The notes under the pieces: model-generated
The model's input: only the letters and a program-made list of their open reading frames with translations
The model's database searches: none
What the model was told of the DNA's origin: nothing
Position numbers and translations under genes: made by a program
Shown here: one piece after another, positions 1 through 9,800 of the stretch
How positions within the stretch are numbered: the stretch's first letter is position 1
How the letters are laid out: each line of letters opens with the position of its first letter
Source: Hyphomicrobiales bacterium
GTDB taxonomy: Bacteria; Pseudomonadota; Alphaproteobacteria; Rhizobiales; Rhizobiaceae
Length of the DNA stretch: 64,000 bases
Direction of reading: 5' to 3'
Assembly (NCBI GenBank): GCA_900473745.1
Contig: UCMW01000007.1
Span: 496,001 to 560,000, forward strand

Positions 1-218
1 GCACGGTCATCGCCTCGGGCAAGACTGAAGACACCTTCACCGAAGGGAACCTCAAGACTGCCTTCGGCGGCGCGCTGCGCCACTTCGTACTCGCAGGCCG
101 CGACCTGCACGACGATGATGATGGCCGCGAAGTCACCGTCATCACCGACGACGAACGCCCGTTCGTCATCTATGGCCAGCCGAAACCAGGAGCCGCCGAT
201 GCTCGCGACCCTGGTTGA
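1..218 (+). CDS. sitB: Mn/Fe ABC transporter ATP-binding protein, C-terminal end (partial)
   Basis: Only the last 71 codons are present, in the frame starting at base 3 and ending with TGA at 216-218. The tail reads [16 protein letters not shown], then LRHFV, an acidic HDDDD stretch and [15 protein letters not shown], which resembles the C-terminus of SitB/MntB-type ATPases of rhizobial manganese/iron importers. No Walker motifs are in view because the gene starts upstream of the window. The stop lies 20 bases inside the next gene, so the two are translationally coupled. The assignment rests on the two permeases that follow as much as on this fragment. Confidence 0.75.
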   Translation, partial: TVIASGKTEDTFTEGNLKTAFGGALRHFVLAGRDLHDDDDGREVTVITDDERPFVIYGQPKPGAADARDPG

Positions 219-1107
219 GCCTTTCACCTATGATTACATGCGCAACGCCATTTTGGTGAGCGCACTCGTCGGTGGCGTCTGCGGTTTCCTCTCCGCCTAT
301 CTCATGCTCAAGGGCTGGTCGCTGATCGGCGATGCCCTCTCCCATGCCATCGTGCCGGGCGTCGCCGGCGCCTATATGCTGGGTTTACCCTTCGCCTTCG
401 GCGCCTTTCTGTCGGGCGGTCTGGCGGCCTTTGCCATCCTCTTCCTCAATCAGCGCACCAAGCTGAAGGAAGATGCGATCATCGGCCTGATCTTCACCTC
501 CTTCTTCGGCCTCGGCCTGTTCATGGTCTCGATCTCGCCCGTCTCGATCGACATCAAGACCATCGTGCTTGGCAACATCCTTGCGATCACGCCCGCCGAC
601 ACGCTGCAGCTGGTCCTGATCGGCGGCGTCAGCCTTCTCGTGCTGACGCTGAAATGGAAAGACCTGATGGTCACCTTCTTTGACGAGAACCACGCCCGTT
701 CGATCGGCCTGAAGCCCGAGCGCCTCAAGGTGATCTTCTTCACTCTGCTTGCGGCCTCCACCGTTGCCGCCATGCAGACCGTCGGCGCCTTCCTCGTCAT
801 CGCCATGGTCGTGACGCCCGGCGCTACAGCTTACCTTCTGACCGACCGCTTCCAGCGTCTGATCATAATGGCACTTGCCATCGGTGCCGGCACCAGCTTC
901 ATCGGCGCCTATGCGAGCTACTTCCTCGACGGCGCGACGGGCGGCATCATCGTCGTCCTGCAGACCCTGATCTTCCTCGCAGCCTTCGTTTTCGCCCCGA
1001 AGCACGGCTTGCTGGCCGCCCGCAGCCGCGCCCGCGAAGCGCTGGAACCCATGCCTTCCGCAGCCACGGCAGAACCGCACCGCCTGCCCGAGGAGCGGCC
1101 GGCATGA
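199..1107 (+). CDS. sitC: Mn/Fe ABC transporter permease SitC-like
   Basis: This is a 302-residue integral membrane protein of the ABC-3 (zinc/manganese/iron chelate) permease family, with about eight hydrophobic segments and the conserved stretches [16 protein letters not shown] and [19 protein letters not shown] near residues 35-75. It would form the channel through which Mn2+ or Fe2+ delivered by a periplasmic binding protein crosses the inner membrane. The ATG at 199 is preferred over an upstream in-frame ATG at 115 because an AGGAG lies just before it and because family members begin close to this point ([14 protein letters not shown]). It overlaps the ATPase gene by 20 bases and the next permease gene by 4. 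Substrate preference between manganese, iron and zinc cannot be read from the permease alone. Confidence 0.85.
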   Translation: MLATLVEPFTYDYMRNAILVSALVGGVCGFLSAYLMLKGWSLIGDALSHAIVPGVAGAYMLGLPFAFGAFLSGGLAAFAILFLNQRTKLKEDAIIGLIFTSFFGLGLFMVSISPVSIDIKTIVLGNILAITPADTLQLVLIGGVSLLVLTLKWKDLMVTFFDENHARSIGLKPERLKVIFFTLLAASTVAAMQTVGAFLVIAMVVTPGATAYLLTDRFQRLIIMALAIGAGTSFIGAYASYFLDGATGGIIVVLQTLIFLAAFVFAPKHGLLAARSRAREALEPMPSAATAEPHRLPEERPA

Positions 1108-1946
1108 GCGAAACCCTCGAACTCGCGATCCTGCCCTTCCAGCTTCCCTTCATGCAGTCGGCCTTCGTGGTGACGCTGATGATCGCCATCCCCATGGCGC
1201 TGCTATCCTGCCTGCTGGTGTTGAAAGGCTGGTCCCTGATGGGCGACGCCGTCTCCCATGCCGTACTGCCGGGCGTCGTCATCGCCTACATCGTTGGCAT
1301 TCCACTCGCCATCGGCGCCTTCGTCGCCGGCCTCCTCTGCGCGCTGCTAACCGGCTTCATCAAGGAGAACAGTCGGATCAAGGAAGATACGGTGCTGGGC
1401 ATTGTCTTTTCCGGCATGTTTGGCCTCGGCCTCGTGCTCTATGTGCAGGTCGAAAGCTCCGTCCACCTTGACCACATCCTCTTCGGCGACATGCTGGGCC
1501 TCCTGCCGTCGGATCTGGTCGAAACCGGCCTCATCGCCCTCTTTGCCACGCTCTTTCTGATTGTCCTGCGCAAGGACCTGCTGGTGCACGCTTTCGATCC
1601 CCAGCATGCGCAGGCCATCGGCCTCTCGGTGCGCCTGCTGCATTATGGCCAACTCGCCGTGCTCTCCCTCGTCGTCGTCGGCGCATTGAAGGCCGTCGGC
1701 ATCATCCTCTCGGTCGCGATGCTGGTTGCCCCCGGCGCCATCGCCTTCCTGGTGACGAAGCGCTACGGGACCATGCTTCTCACCGCCGTCGCGGTCGCAG
1801 TCTCGTCCTCGCTGGCTGGCATCTATCTCAGCTTCTTCATCGACAGCGCTCCCGCCCCGACCATCGTGCTGATCATGAGCGGGATCTTTATCGTGACCTT
1901 CCTGATCGGGCAGATCCGCAACCGGAATTCGGAAGCCAGCGCCTAG
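1104..1946 (+). CDS. sitD: Mn/Fe ABC transporter permease SitD-like
   Basis: The second ABC-3 family permease has 280 residues and is paralogous to the preceding gene: it repeats the motif LVLKGWSLMGDAVSHAVLPG near residues 38-57 and has a similar run of about eight membrane segments. SitC and SitD would pair to form a heterodimeric channel. The start codon overlaps the previous stop (ATGA arrangement), so translation is coupled. No further sit gene follows; its stop overlaps by four bases the stop of a convergent exporter gene. Likely control by Mur/Fur-type repressors would act at the operon promoter, which is outside the window. Confidence 0.85.
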   Translation: MSETLELAILPFQLPFMQSAFVVTLMIAIPMALLSCLLVLKGWSLMGDAVSHAVLPGVVIAYIVGIPLAIGAFVAGLLCALLTGFIKENSRIKEDTVLGIVFSGMFGLGLVLYVQVESSVHLDHILFGDMLGLLPSDLVETGLIALFATLFLIVLRKDLLVHAFDPQHAQAIGLSVRLLHYGQLAVLSLVVVGALKAVGIILSVAMLVAPGAIAFLVTKRYGTMLLTAVAVAVSSSLAGIYLSFFIDSAPAPTIVLIMSGIFIVTFLIGQIRNRNSEASA

Positions 1947-2839
1947 ACCCGCGCCTCTTCTTCGGCGCGCTTGGCCCGGCGGGACACCACCCATTCCCGC
2001 CAGACGGTAAAAAGCCCGGCGCCGACGACGATGACGGCACCGACCACCGTATTCCAGCGCAGGACCTCGCCGAACACTGTTACCGCAATCATTGCACCCA
2101 GCACGAGCTGCCAGTAGGAGATCGGCTGGACGATGACCGCATCGAGGTTCTCATAGGCCCTGATCAGCGCCAGATGCCCGACGATGCCGGTGCAGCAGAG
2201 GCCGATCATCAGGCCCCAACCGGCCGGCGTGAACGGTGTCCAGAAGAAGGGACCGAGCAGGTTCGAACCGATGAAGCCGACGATCGCCAGATAGAAGAAG
2301 CTGGTCGAAGGCTGGTCGTCGCGACTGACGAGACGTGTGGCAATCCCGTAAATTGCCCCCAGCACCGAGCAGATCAGCGGCAGCCAGATATAGGAATTGA
2401 AGCCGTCCCCGCTGGGCGCCAGCATGATCACCACGCCGACGAGGCCGAAGAGGATCGCCGTCCAGCGCCGCCAGCCGACCTTTTCCCCGAGGATCGGCAT
2501 GGAGAGGAGCGCGACGAAGATCGGCCCGGCCGCGAAGATCGCCTGGCTTTGGGCAAGCCCCACCTGCGTGAAGGCGACGATCGAGATCAGGATCTGCGAG
2601 AAGAGAATGAGACCCCTGAGGATTTGCAGAAACGGCCGCTTCGTATTGACCGCGACACTCAAGCCACCGGACGACCGCATCGCCAGAAACAGCGCGAAGG
2701 CGACGAAGGCCCAGTAACGCACCATAGCCACCTGCACCGGCGAATGGGTTTCGCCAAGATGCTTGGAAAGGCCGTCCTGGATGGCAAAGACGGAAAAGGC
2801 GAGAAACGTGAAGATATAGCCGAGCGGCGTCGATTTCAT
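1943..2839 (-). CDS. DMT superfamily (EamA) transporter
   Basis: A 298-residue membrane protein with about ten hydrophobic segments in two repeated halves, the normal layout of EamA/RhaT drug-metabolite exporters. Recognisable stretches include ILRGLILFSQILISIVAF in the first half and LPLICSVLGAIYGIATRL in the second. The start at 2839 (MKSTPLGYIFTFLAF) puts the first membrane segment at the N-terminus as usual; the longer reading frame to 2968 adds an uncharacteristic 43-residue extension. The gene is divergent from a LysR-type regulator about 185 bases away, a common arrangement in which the LysR protein controls the exporter. Substrate unknown. Confidence 0.85.
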   Translation of the reverse strand: MKSTPLGYIFTFLAFSVFAIQDGLSKHLGETHSPVQVAMVRYWAFVAFALFLAMRSSGGLSVAVNTKRPFLQILRGLILFSQILISIVAFTQVGLAQSQAIFAAGPIFVALLSMPILGEKVGWRRWTAILFGLVGVVIMLAPSGDGFNSYIWLPLICSVLGAIYGIATRLVSRDDQPSTSFFYLAIVGFIGSNLLGPFFWTPFTPAGWGLMIGLCCTGIVGHLALIRAYENLDAVIVQPISYWQLVLGAMIAVTVFGEVLRWNTVVGAVIVVGAGLFTVWREWVVSRRAKRAEEEARV

Positions 2840-3024
2840 GGGGCAATGGGAGCTTTGCACGAGGAGGGATCCGTGGACGAACCAACGGCGCGGGCATAAC
2901 AATCCTACACCCTGAGCGGGTCTTGACCAGTGCAGTTTTGCAAACCTGCCCTGCAACCTGACAACCAATCATCCTGCCATCACGACCGCCTTGCCTCACA
3001 GCGGGCGCCATGCTTGAAAGAGCC

Positions 3025-3933
3025 ATGGCCTTCACCCTCCGTCAGTTGCAGTATTTCGTCGCCGTCGCCGAACAGGGATCGGTCACGCGCGCCGCCCAGA
3101 ACCTCTCGATCTCCCAGTCTTCGGTGACCGAAGCGATCAAGGAGCTAGAAGGCGATCTCGGCGTCGAGCTCTTCGAGCGCCACCCGCGCGGCCTGACCAT
3201 CACCTATAACGGCCACCAGTTTCTCCGCCACGCGACGAAGATCCTGGCCGACGTCTCGGATGCCCGCAACGTCTTCACCGAAACCCAGAACAGCACCGGC
3301 GGCACGCTCAACATCGGCGTCACCTCGCTCGTCGCCGGCTACGTACTCTCGGATCTGCTTGCCCGCTATCGCCGCGCTTGCCCGGGGGTCGAAGTCTCCG
3401 CCATCGAGGACAACGGCTCCTATCTCGAACACCTCTTGATCGGTGGCGAACTGGACGTCGCGGTCATGGTCATCTCCAACCTGCGCGACCGCATGGCGTT
3501 GCAGGCCGAGATCCTCGAAACCTCGCCCTACCGCCTTTGGCTGCCGATCGGCCATCCGCTCGTCTCGGCCGACATTATCTCGATTGCCGACATCACCAAG
3601 GAGCCGCTGATCATGCTGACGGTCGACGAAATCGAGGAGAACACCGGCAAACTCTTGTCGGCCCTCGGCGCCCGCCCGCATGTCGCCTTCCGCACCCGCT
3701 CGGTGGAAGCGGTCCGCAGCCTGGTCGCAACCGGCGCCGGCGTGGCGCTCCTACCAGACCTCGTCTACCGCCCCTGGTCGCTGGAAGGCGACCGCATCGA
3801 AAGCCGCGATGTTTCAGGTGCCCTGCCGGTGGTGCAAGTCGGCATGGTCTGGCGCAAGGGGTCGAGCCTGCCCCAAGCGGCGCGGGATTTCGTCGGGATT
3901 GCCGAGGCGAGCCGAAGTGGGAGAGTCCGATAG
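3025..3933 (+). CDS. LysR-family transcriptional regulator
   Basis: A 302-residue protein with an N-terminal winged helix-turn-helix (FTLRQLQYFVAVAEQGSVTRAA followed by LSISQSSVTEAIKELE, residues about 3-45) and a C-terminal LysR substrate-binding domain from about residue 90. The chosen ATG gives the family-typical beginning MAFTLRQLQYF; an ATG five codons upstream (3010) is possible. It stands between a divergent DMT exporter and a downstream polyamine-type ABC operon that starts 133 bases later, and either could be its target. The inducer cannot be inferred. Confidence 0.88.
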   Translation: MAFTLRQLQYFVAVAEQGSVTRAAQNLSISQSSVTEAIKELEGDLGVELFERHPRGLTITYNGHQFLRHATKILADVSDARNVFTETQNSTGGTLNIGVTSLVAGYVLSDLLARYRRACPGVEVSAIEDNGSYLEHLLIGGELDVAVMVISNLRDRMALQAEILETSPYRLWLPIGHPLVSADIISIADITKEPLIMLTVDEIEENTGKLLSALGARPHVAFRTRSVEAVRSLVATGAGVALLPDLVYRPWSLEGDRIESRDVSGALPVVQVGMVWRKGSSLPQAARDFVGIAEASRSGRVR

Positions 3934-4066
3934 GGCATCTTTCCATCGGAAAAACCGATACCGCCATTCTGACGAATGAATTTGCGAATGCGGTTAATTC
4001 GCGGCAACTTTCTCGCCGGGAACATATGGCCGCAAAAACGCGGCTTCAAAAACGGGAGACCTCGCG

Positions 4067-5221
4067 ATGAAATCTCTTCTGAAGTCTTGCACTGTCCTTG
4101 CCACTATCTTGAGTTTCACAAGCGCTGCTGTTGCCCAGGAGCCGCTGCAAGCACTCGGAGCAGGCGAAGGCGCCCTCTCCATCGTCGCCTGGGCCGGCTA
4201 TATCGAGCGCGGCGAAACCGACAAGAATTACGACTGGGTCACCGACTTCGAAAAGAAGACCGGCTGCATGGTCTCGGTGAAGACCGCCGCCACCTCGGAT
4301 GAAATGGTCGCCCTGATGAACGAAGGCGGCTTCGACCTCGTCACTGCCTCGGGCGACGCGTCGCTGCGCCTCGTCGCCGGCAAGCGCGTCCAGCCGATCA
4401 ACACCGCCCTTATCCCCTCCTGGAGCACCATCGACGAGCGCCTGCAGAACGCCCCCTGGCACACCAAGGACGGCGTCCATTACGGCACGCCTTACGTCTG
4501 GGGCCCGAACGTGCTGATGTACAACACCAAGGCCTTCGGCGACAAAGCGCCGGACAGCTGGAACGTCGTGTTCGAAGAAATGACGCTCGCCGACGGCAAG
4601 TCCAACAAGGGCCGCGTCCAGGCCTATGACGGCCCGATCCATGTCGCCGACGCCGCCAACTACCTGATGTTCCACAAGCCGGAACTCGGCATCAAGGACC
4701 CCTACGAGCTGAACGAAGACCAGTACAAGGCAGCTCTCGAACTGCTGCGCGGCCAGCGCCAGCTCGTCAGCCGCTACTGGCACGATGCCTTCATCCAGAT
4801 CGACGACTTCAAGAACGAAGGTGTCGTCGCCTCCGGCTCCTGGCCCTTCCAGGTCAACCTTTTGAAAGCCGACCAGCCGATCGCCTCGGTCTTCCCGAAG
4901 GAAGGCGTCACCGGCTGGGCCGATACGACCATGCTGCATGCCGAGAGCGAACATCCGAACTGCGCCTATATGTGGATGGAGCATTCGCTCTCGCCCAAGG
5001 TCCAGGGGGACGTCTCCGCCTGGTTCGGCACGGTCCCGTCCGTTCCCGCCGCCTGCAAGGGCAATGCGCTCCTGACCGACGAGGGCTGCAAGAACAACGG
5101 CTTCGAGAACTTCGAACAGATCAAGTTCTGGAAGACCCCGGTCTCGAAGTGCAGCACGGGCGAATGCGTCCCCTACCACCGCTGGGTTTCCGACTACATC
5201 GGCGTGATCGGCGGACGGTAA
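4067..5221 (+). CDS. Polyamine-type ABC transporter periplasmic binding protein
   Basis: This 384-residue protein begins with a signal peptide (MKSLLKSCTVLATILSFTS, likely cut after AVA) and continues as a PotD/spermidine-putrescine type family-1 binding protein: LSIVAWAGYIERG, DWVTDFEKKTGCMV, FDLVTASGDASLRL. It would capture the substrate in the periplasm for the permeases encoded downstream. The Shine-Dalgarno sequence GGGAG precedes the ATG. The genes after it encode an ATPase, two permeases and an aldehyde dehydrogenase of the gamma-aminobutyraldehyde type, which points to putrescine or a related diamine, but the ligand is inferred from context. The gene is separated from the rest of the operon by a 174-base nested palindrome. 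Confidence 0.85.
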   Translation: MKSLLKSCTVLATILSFTSAAVAQEPLQALGAGEGALSIVAWAGYIERGETDKNYDWVTDFEKKTGCMVSVKTAATSDEMVALMNEGGFDLVTASGDASLRLVAGKRVQPINTALIPSWSTIDERLQNAPWHTKDGVHYGTPYVWGPNVLMYNTKAFGDKAPDSWNVVFEEMTLADGKSNKGRVQAYDGPIHVADAANYLMFHKPELGIKDPYELNEDQYKAALELLRGQRQLVSRYWHDAFIQIDDFKNEGVVASGSWPFQVNLLKADQPIASVFPKEGVTGWADTTMLHAESEHPNCAYMWMEHSLSPKVQGDVSAWFGTVPSVPAACKGNALLTDEGCKNNGFENFEQIKFWKTPVSKCSTGECVPYHRWVSDYIGVIGGR

Positions 5222-5228
5222 CCGCCAT

Positions 5229-5402
5229 ATCTCCCCCCTTGCGGGGGAGAAAGCAAAATCAACGAATTAGCCGAGCGGAGCGAGGCTAAGTGTTAGATTT
5301 TGCAAGAGAGGGGCTGAACCCCACGCCCCCTCTCTTGCGATTTCTAGCACTTAGCTAACGCTAAGCTGCTGAAATCGCATTCTCTCCCGCAAGGGGAGAG
5401 AT
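5229..5402. repeat. Nested palindromic intergenic element
   Basis: Two ends, 5229-5250 and 5381-5402, are inverted copies of each other with 20 of 22 bases matching, and each end is itself a small hairpin (CTCCCCC...GGGGGAG). Inside them, 5286-5313 and 5327-5354 form a second long inverted repeat whose central GCAAGAGAGGGG/CCCCTCTCTTGC arms are perfect. It lies between the stop of the binding-protein gene and the start of the ATPase gene. Rhizobial genomes carry mosaic palindromic elements of this general look; I cannot assign it to a named family. Confidence 0.85.
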
Positions 5403-5417
5403 GAAACCGGAGCCCCC

Positions 5418-6407
5418 ATGACCGCAGCCGTCTCCTTCTCGAAGGTCTCGCGCCATTTCGGCAGCGTGAAAGCCGTCGATGCCGTCGATCTGACCGTCGA
5501 GCCAGGCGAATTCTTCGCCATGCTCGGCCCTTCAGGCTCCGGCAAGACGACCTGCCTACGCCTGATTGCCGGCTTCGAACAGCCGACTTCAGGCCATATC
5601 GAGATCTTCGGCGAAACCGCCGGGGGCGTGCCGCCCTATCGCCGCAACGTCAACACCGTCTTCCAGGACTACGCCCTCTTCCCGCATCTCAACATTCTCG
5701 ACAATGTCGCCTATGGCCTGATGGTCAGGGGCGTCGCCAAGGCACAGCGTCATCGCGAGGCGGAGAAGGCCCTCGAAATGGTCAAGCTCCCCGGCTACGG
5801 CGCCCGCAAGCCCGGCCAGCTCTCCGGCGGCCAGCGGCAGCGCGTGGCGCTCGCCCGGGCCCTCGTCAATAAGCCGAAGGTGCTGCTGCTCGACGAGCCG
5901 CTCGGCGCGCTGGACTTGAAGCTGCGCGAACAGATGCAGGAGGAGTTGAAGAGCCTGCAGCGTTCGCTCGGCATCACCTTCGTGTTTGTCACCCATGACC
6001 AGGGCGAGGCGCTCTCCATGGCCGACCGCGTCGCGGTCTTCAACGACGGCAAGATCGTCCAGGCCGGCACGCCGCACGAGATCTACAATCGTCCCCGCAC
6101 CCGCTTCGTCGCAGATTTCGTCGGCTCATCCAATGTGATTGCACCCGAGGCGATGAAGACGCTGGGCGGCGAGGCCCGCTGGACGAGCCTGCGCCCCGAG
6201 GCGATCCGCATCGTCTCGGAAGGCGGCGTGGAGGCAACGGTGCGTTCGACCAGCTTTCTCGGCGCCTCGACCAAGCTCTTCGTCGAAACGGCCGTCGCAG
6301 CCCTCACCATCTCGCTGCCCGCCGGCCAAGCCGCGCCTCAAACCGGCGAAAGCATCCGCATCGCCTGGTCGGCTTTCGACCCGCATTACATGGAGGCTGG
6401 CGCATGA
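5418..6407 (+). CDS. Polyamine-type ABC transporter ATP-binding protein
   Basis: A 329-residue PotA-like ATPase. Walker A GPSGSGKT is at residues 37-44, the Q-loop lies in NVNTVFQDYALFPHL, the signature LSGGQRQR is near residue 135, Walker [13 protein letters not shown] follows, and the switch histidine is in FVTHDQGEAL. A C-terminal TOBE-like regulatory domain follows from about residue 235. It energises import through the two permeases encoded immediately downstream, whose first gene overlaps it by four bases. The start at 5418 follows GGAG directly after the palindromic element. Confidence 0.92.
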   Translation: MTAAVSFSKVSRHFGSVKAVDAVDLTVEPGEFFAMLGPSGSGKTTCLRLIAGFEQPTSGHIEIFGETAGGVPPYRRNVNTVFQDYALFPHLNILDNVAYGLMVRGVAKAQRHREAEKALEMVKLPGYGARKPGQLSGGQRQRVALARALVNKPKVLLLDEPLGALDLKLREQMQEELKSLQRSLGITFVFVTHDQGEALSMADRVAVFNDGKIVQAGTPHEIYNRPRTRFVADFVGSSNVIAPEAMKTLGGEARWTSLRPEAIRIVSEGGVEATVRSTSFLGASTKLFVETAVAALTISLPAGQAAPQTGESIRIAWSAFDPHYMEAGA

Positions 6408-7354
6408 CCGCAACCTCCGCACCCGCCATAACTGCTGGCCGTCAGGGCCTGATGGGGCGGCTCTCGGATCTGTTCTGGCGGAGGCCCAACCTGCTGCTGG
6501 TTCTGATGCTGGTGCCGCCCCTGCTCTGGCTCGGCATCATCTATGTCGGCTCGCTGGTCGCGCTGCTCCTGCAGAGCTTCTTCTCGATCGACGAATTCTC
6601 CGGCCTGATCAATTACGAGTTCACGCTCGCGACCTATGGCGAACTGTTGCGGCCGGCCAATTTCGACATCATCCTGCGCACGCTACTGATGTCGGCTGCC
6701 GTCACATTGGCCTCTGCCGTCATCGCCTTCCCGATCGCCTATTACGCCGCGCGTTACGCCAAGGGCCGCTGGAAAGCCGTCTTCTATCTCGGCATCATGC
6801 TGCCGCTCTGGTCAAGCTATCTGGTGAAGGTCTATGCTTGGAAGCTGATCCTCGCCAAGGAAGGCATCCTCACCTGGATCTTCGCCAAGCTGCACCTCAC
6901 CTGGCTGCTCGATGGGCTGCTCGCAATCCCCGTCATCGGCGGCAACTCCCTGTCGATCAGCTATCTCGGCACCTTCATCGTCTTCGTCTATGTCTGGCTG
7001 CCCTTCATGATCCTGCCGACCCAGGCAGCCCTGGAGCGCGTGCCCGGCAACCTGATCGAAGCGTCAGGCGATCTCGGTGCTGACTCCCGCCAGACCTTCC
7101 GCCATGTGCTCTTTCCCTTAGCGCTGCCCGGCATCGTTGCGGGCTCGATCTTCACCTTCTCGCTGACCATGGGCGATTACATCATCCCGCAGATCGTCGG
7201 CACCTCGCGCCTCTTCATCGGCCAGGCCGTCTATGCCCAGCAGGGTACGGCCGGCAATATCCCGCTCGCCGCCGCCTTCTCGGTCGTCCCGATCGTCATC
7301 ATGGGCATCTATCTGACCATCGCCAAACGCATGGGGGCCTTTGATGCGCTCTGA
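6404..7354 (+). CDS. Polyamine-type ABC transporter permease (PotB-like)
   Basis: A 316-residue inner-membrane permease of the binding-protein-dependent transport family. It has six main hydrophobic segments after an N-terminal cytoplasmic stretch, and the EAA loop that contacts the ATPase ([16 protein letters not shown]) lies near residue 220. The N-terminal region after the first segment (SFFSIDEF) is typical of PotB/PotH-type subunits. It overlaps the ATPase gene by four bases and the next permease gene by eleven, so all three are co-translated. Confidence 0.9.
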   Translation: MTATSAPAITAGRQGLMGRLSDLFWRRPNLLLVLMLVPPLLWLGIIYVGSLVALLLQSFFSIDEFSGLINYEFTLATYGELLRPANFDIILRTLLMSAAVTLASAVIAFPIAYYAARYAKGRWKAVFYLGIMLPLWSSYLVKVYAWKLILAKEGILTWIFAKLHLTWLLDGLLAIPVIGGNSLSISYLGTFIVFVYVWLPFMILPTQAALERVPGNLIEASGDLGADSRQTFRHVLFPLALPGIVAGSIFTFSLTMGDYIIPQIVGTSRLFIGQAVYAQQGTAGNIPLAAAFSVVPIVIMGIYLTIAKRMGAFDAL

Positions 7355-8159
7355 CCGCTCCCAGTCATCAGGCCTGTCCTTGAAGATCGCTGCTGGCGCC
7401 GGCCTCGCCTTCCTGCATCTGCCGATCCTGCTGATCTTCGTCTATGCCTTCACCACGGAGGAAAAGAGCTTCCAGTGGCCGCCGCCGGGCTTCACCATCA
7501 AGTGGTTCGCTGTCGCCTGGAACCGTCCGGACATCTGGGAAGCGCTCTGGCTCTCGGTCAAGGTCGCGAGCATCGCAACCGTCATTGCCATGGTACTCGG
7601 CACGCTGGCGGCTGCCGCCGTCGCCCGCACGAAATTCTTCGGCCGAGAAGTGATCTCGCTGCTCGTCATCCTGCCGATTGCGCTGCCCGGCATCATCACC
7701 GGCATTGCGCTCCGCTCGGCCTTTTCGCTCGCGGATATCCCCTTCTCCTTCTGGACGATCATCCTCGGCCACGCCACCTTCTGCGTCGTCGTCGTCTACA
7801 ACAACGCCGTCGCCCGCTTCCGCCGCACCTCCGGCTCGCTCATCGAGGCCTCGATGGATCTCGGCGCCGATGGTTTCCAGACCTTCCGCCATGTGATCCT
7901 GCCGAACATTGCGACAGCGCTTCTGGCCGGCGGCATGCTCGCCTTCGCGCTGTCCTTTGACGAGGTCATCGTCACCACCTTTACCGCCGGCCAGCAATCG
8001 ACCTTGCCGATCTGGATGCTGGAAGAACTGATCCGCCCACGCCAGCGCCCGGTCACCAACGTGGTCGCCATGGTCGTGGTCATCGTCACTTTCCTGCCGA
8101 TCCTGGCGGCCTATTACCTGACCCGCGATACCGACCAGATCGCGGGCAGCAGCAAATGA
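7344..8159 (+). CDS. Polyamine-type ABC transporter permease (PotC-like)
   Basis: A 271-residue permease with six predicted membrane segments and an EAA loop ([16 protein letters not shown]) near residue 170; [15 protein letters not shown] after it is characteristic of PotC/PotI subunits. The ATG at 7344 is preceded by GGGGG and overlaps the previous gene's stop; a TTG one codon earlier is possible but not needed. With the preceding permease it forms the heterodimeric channel of the importer. Confidence 0.9.
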   Translation: MRSDRSQSSGLSLKIAAGAGLAFLHLPILLIFVYAFTTEEKSFQWPPPGFTIKWFAVAWNRPDIWEALWLSVKVASIATVIAMVLGTLAAAAVARTKFFGREVISLLVILPIALPGIITGIALRSAFSLADIPFSFWTIILGHATFCVVVVYNNAVARFRRTSGSLIEASMDLGADGFQTFRHVILPNIATALLAGGMLAFALSFDEVIVTTFTAGQQSTLPIWMLEELIRPRQRPVTNVVAMVVVIVTFLPILAAYYLTRDTDQIAGSSK

Positions 8160-8225
8160 ACCACCGAACCCGTGCGGCCTTGACCGCCGGTCTCGCAAAT
8201 GAAGTCTGATAAAAGGGAGAACGAC

Positions 8226-9650
8226 ATGGACACCCAGATGCTGATCGGCGCTAGTTTTGAAGCCGGCACAGAGACGGACGAAAAGATCCTGAACCCCAAG
8301 ACCGGCGAACTCATCGTCGATCTCCCGGAAGCCTCGCTCGCCCAGGTCGAGGCGGCCGTCGACGCTGCCGAAGGCGCATTCGTCTCCTGGTCGCAGACGA
8401 CACCCGGCCAGCGCGCCGGCTATCTGCTCGCCATTGCCGACGCGATAGAAAAGGATGCCGCCGCTTTCGCCGCACTCGAAAGCCTCAACTGCGGCAAGCC
8501 GATCAACGCCGTTCTGAACGATGAGATCCCTGCCATCGTCGACTGCTACCGCTTCTTCGCCGGCGCCATCCGCACGCTGCAGGCCCCGGTGTCAGGCGAA
8601 TACCTCCCGGGCTTCACCTCGATGATCCGCCGCGATGCCGTCGGCGTCATCGGCTCGATCGCGCCGTGGAACTATCCGCTGATGATGATGGCCTGGAAGC
8701 TCGCACCGGCGCTTGCCGGCGGCAACACCGTGGTCTTCAAGCCCTCCGAGCAAACGCCGCTCACGGCGCTGAAACTCGCCAAGGTCATGGCCGACATCCT
8801 GCCAGAGGGCGTGGTGAATGTCGTGCTCGGCCGCGGCGAAAGCGTCGGCAACGCGCTGATCAACAATCCGAAAATCCAGATGCTGTCGATCACCGGCGAT
8901 ATTGCCACCGGCAAGAAGATCATGACGGCAGCCGCCAAGACGGTGAAGCGCACGCACCTCGAACTCGGCGGCAAGGCCCCGGTCATCATCCACGATGACG
9001 CCGATATCGACGCCGCCGTCGCCGCCATCCGCACCTTCGGCTACTACAATGCCGGTCAGGACTGCACCGCTGCTTGCCGCATCTATGCGAGCGACAAGAT
9101 CTACGACCGCTTCGTCGCCGATCTCGCCGCCGCCGTCTCCACCATCAAGTTCAACCAGGCCGACGACGCCGAAAACGAAATCGGCCCGCTGATTTCCAAG
9201 CGCCAGCGCGACCGCGTCGAAAGCTTCGTCACACGGGCTGCCGAACACAAGCACATGGAAGTCGTCGCCGGCGGCAAACTGGGTTCAGACAAGGGCTTCT
9301 TCTACACGCCGACCGTCATTGCCGGCGCGACGCAAGACGACGAGATTGTCCGCCGCGAAGTCTTCGGCCCCGTGGTCTCCGTCACCCGCTTCACCGACGC
9401 CGAACAGGCTGTCACCTGGGCCAATGACAGCGACTACGGCCTTGCCTCCTCCGTCTGGACCAAGGACATCTCCCGCGCCATGCAGAGCGCCGCCAAGCTG
9501 CGTTACGGCTGCACCTGGATCAACACCCACTTCATGCTCTGCAACGAAATGCCCCATGGCGGCATGAAGCAGTCGGGCTATGGCAAGGACATGTCGATCT
9601 ACGCGCTGGAAGACTACACGACCGTCCGCCACGTGATGATCGCGCATTGA
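8226..9650 (+). CDS. patD: Aldehyde dehydrogenase, gamma-aminobutyraldehyde dehydrogenase type
   Basis: A 474-residue NAD(P)-dependent aldehyde dehydrogenase. The general base Glu246 lies in LELGGKAP and the nucleophile Cys280 in [25 protein letters not shown] and FKPSEQTP form the cofactor site. The overall sequence resembles PatD/YdcW-type enzymes, which oxidise 4-aminobutanal from putrescine to 4-aminobutyrate. The ATG at 8226 is chosen because AAGGGAG precedes it; an ATG nine codons upstream lacks a ribosome site. Its position 66 bases after the importer permease gene suggests one operon for polyamine uptake and degradation. A transaminase or oxidase that would make the aldehyde is not nearby. 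Betaine-aldehyde dehydrogenase activity is an alternative. Confidence 0.82.
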   Translation: MDTQMLIGASFEAGTETDEKILNPKTGELIVDLPEASLAQVEAAVDAAEGAFVSWSQTTPGQRAGYLLAIADAIEKDAAAFAALESLNCGKPINAVLNDEIPAIVDCYRFFAGAIRTLQAPVSGEYLPGFTSMIRRDAVGVIGSIAPWNYPLMMMAWKLAPALAGGNTVVFKPSEQTPLTALKLAKVMADILPEGVVNVVLGRGESVGNALINNPKIQMLSITGDIATGKKIMTAAAKTVKRTHLELGGKAPVIIHDDADIDAAVAAIRTFGYYNAGQDCTAACRIYASDKIYDRFVADLAAAVSTIKFNQADDAENEIGPLISKRQRDRVESFVTRAAEHKHMEVVAGGKLGSDKGFFYTPTVIAGATQDDEIVRREVFGPVVSVTRFTDAEQAVTWANDSDYGLASSVWTKDISRAMQSAAKLRYGCTWINTHFMLCNEMPHGGMKQSGYGKDMSIYALEDYTTVRHVMIAH

Positions 9651-9800
9651 GTTCCCGAGGGGGGGCCTGCGGCGACAAGGGGGAGGAGTCACCTCGGTGG
9701 CCCCTTCCCCTTTGGCTGTTGGCATTTACCCTGACGCAGCAAAGCGGTGGCGGCATCACGCAGCCGCCCGTATGATGCGAAGCACTTCAGGGAGCCTCGC

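Noticed and set aside
4046..5179. 377-codon minus-strand frame
   Set aside because: Opposite the binding-protein gene, which has a clear signal peptide and family match.
9651..9800. Possible terminator after the aldehyde dehydrogenase gene
   Set aside because: G-rich and C-rich tracts are present (around 9660-9715) but arms pair poorly and no clear T tract follows.
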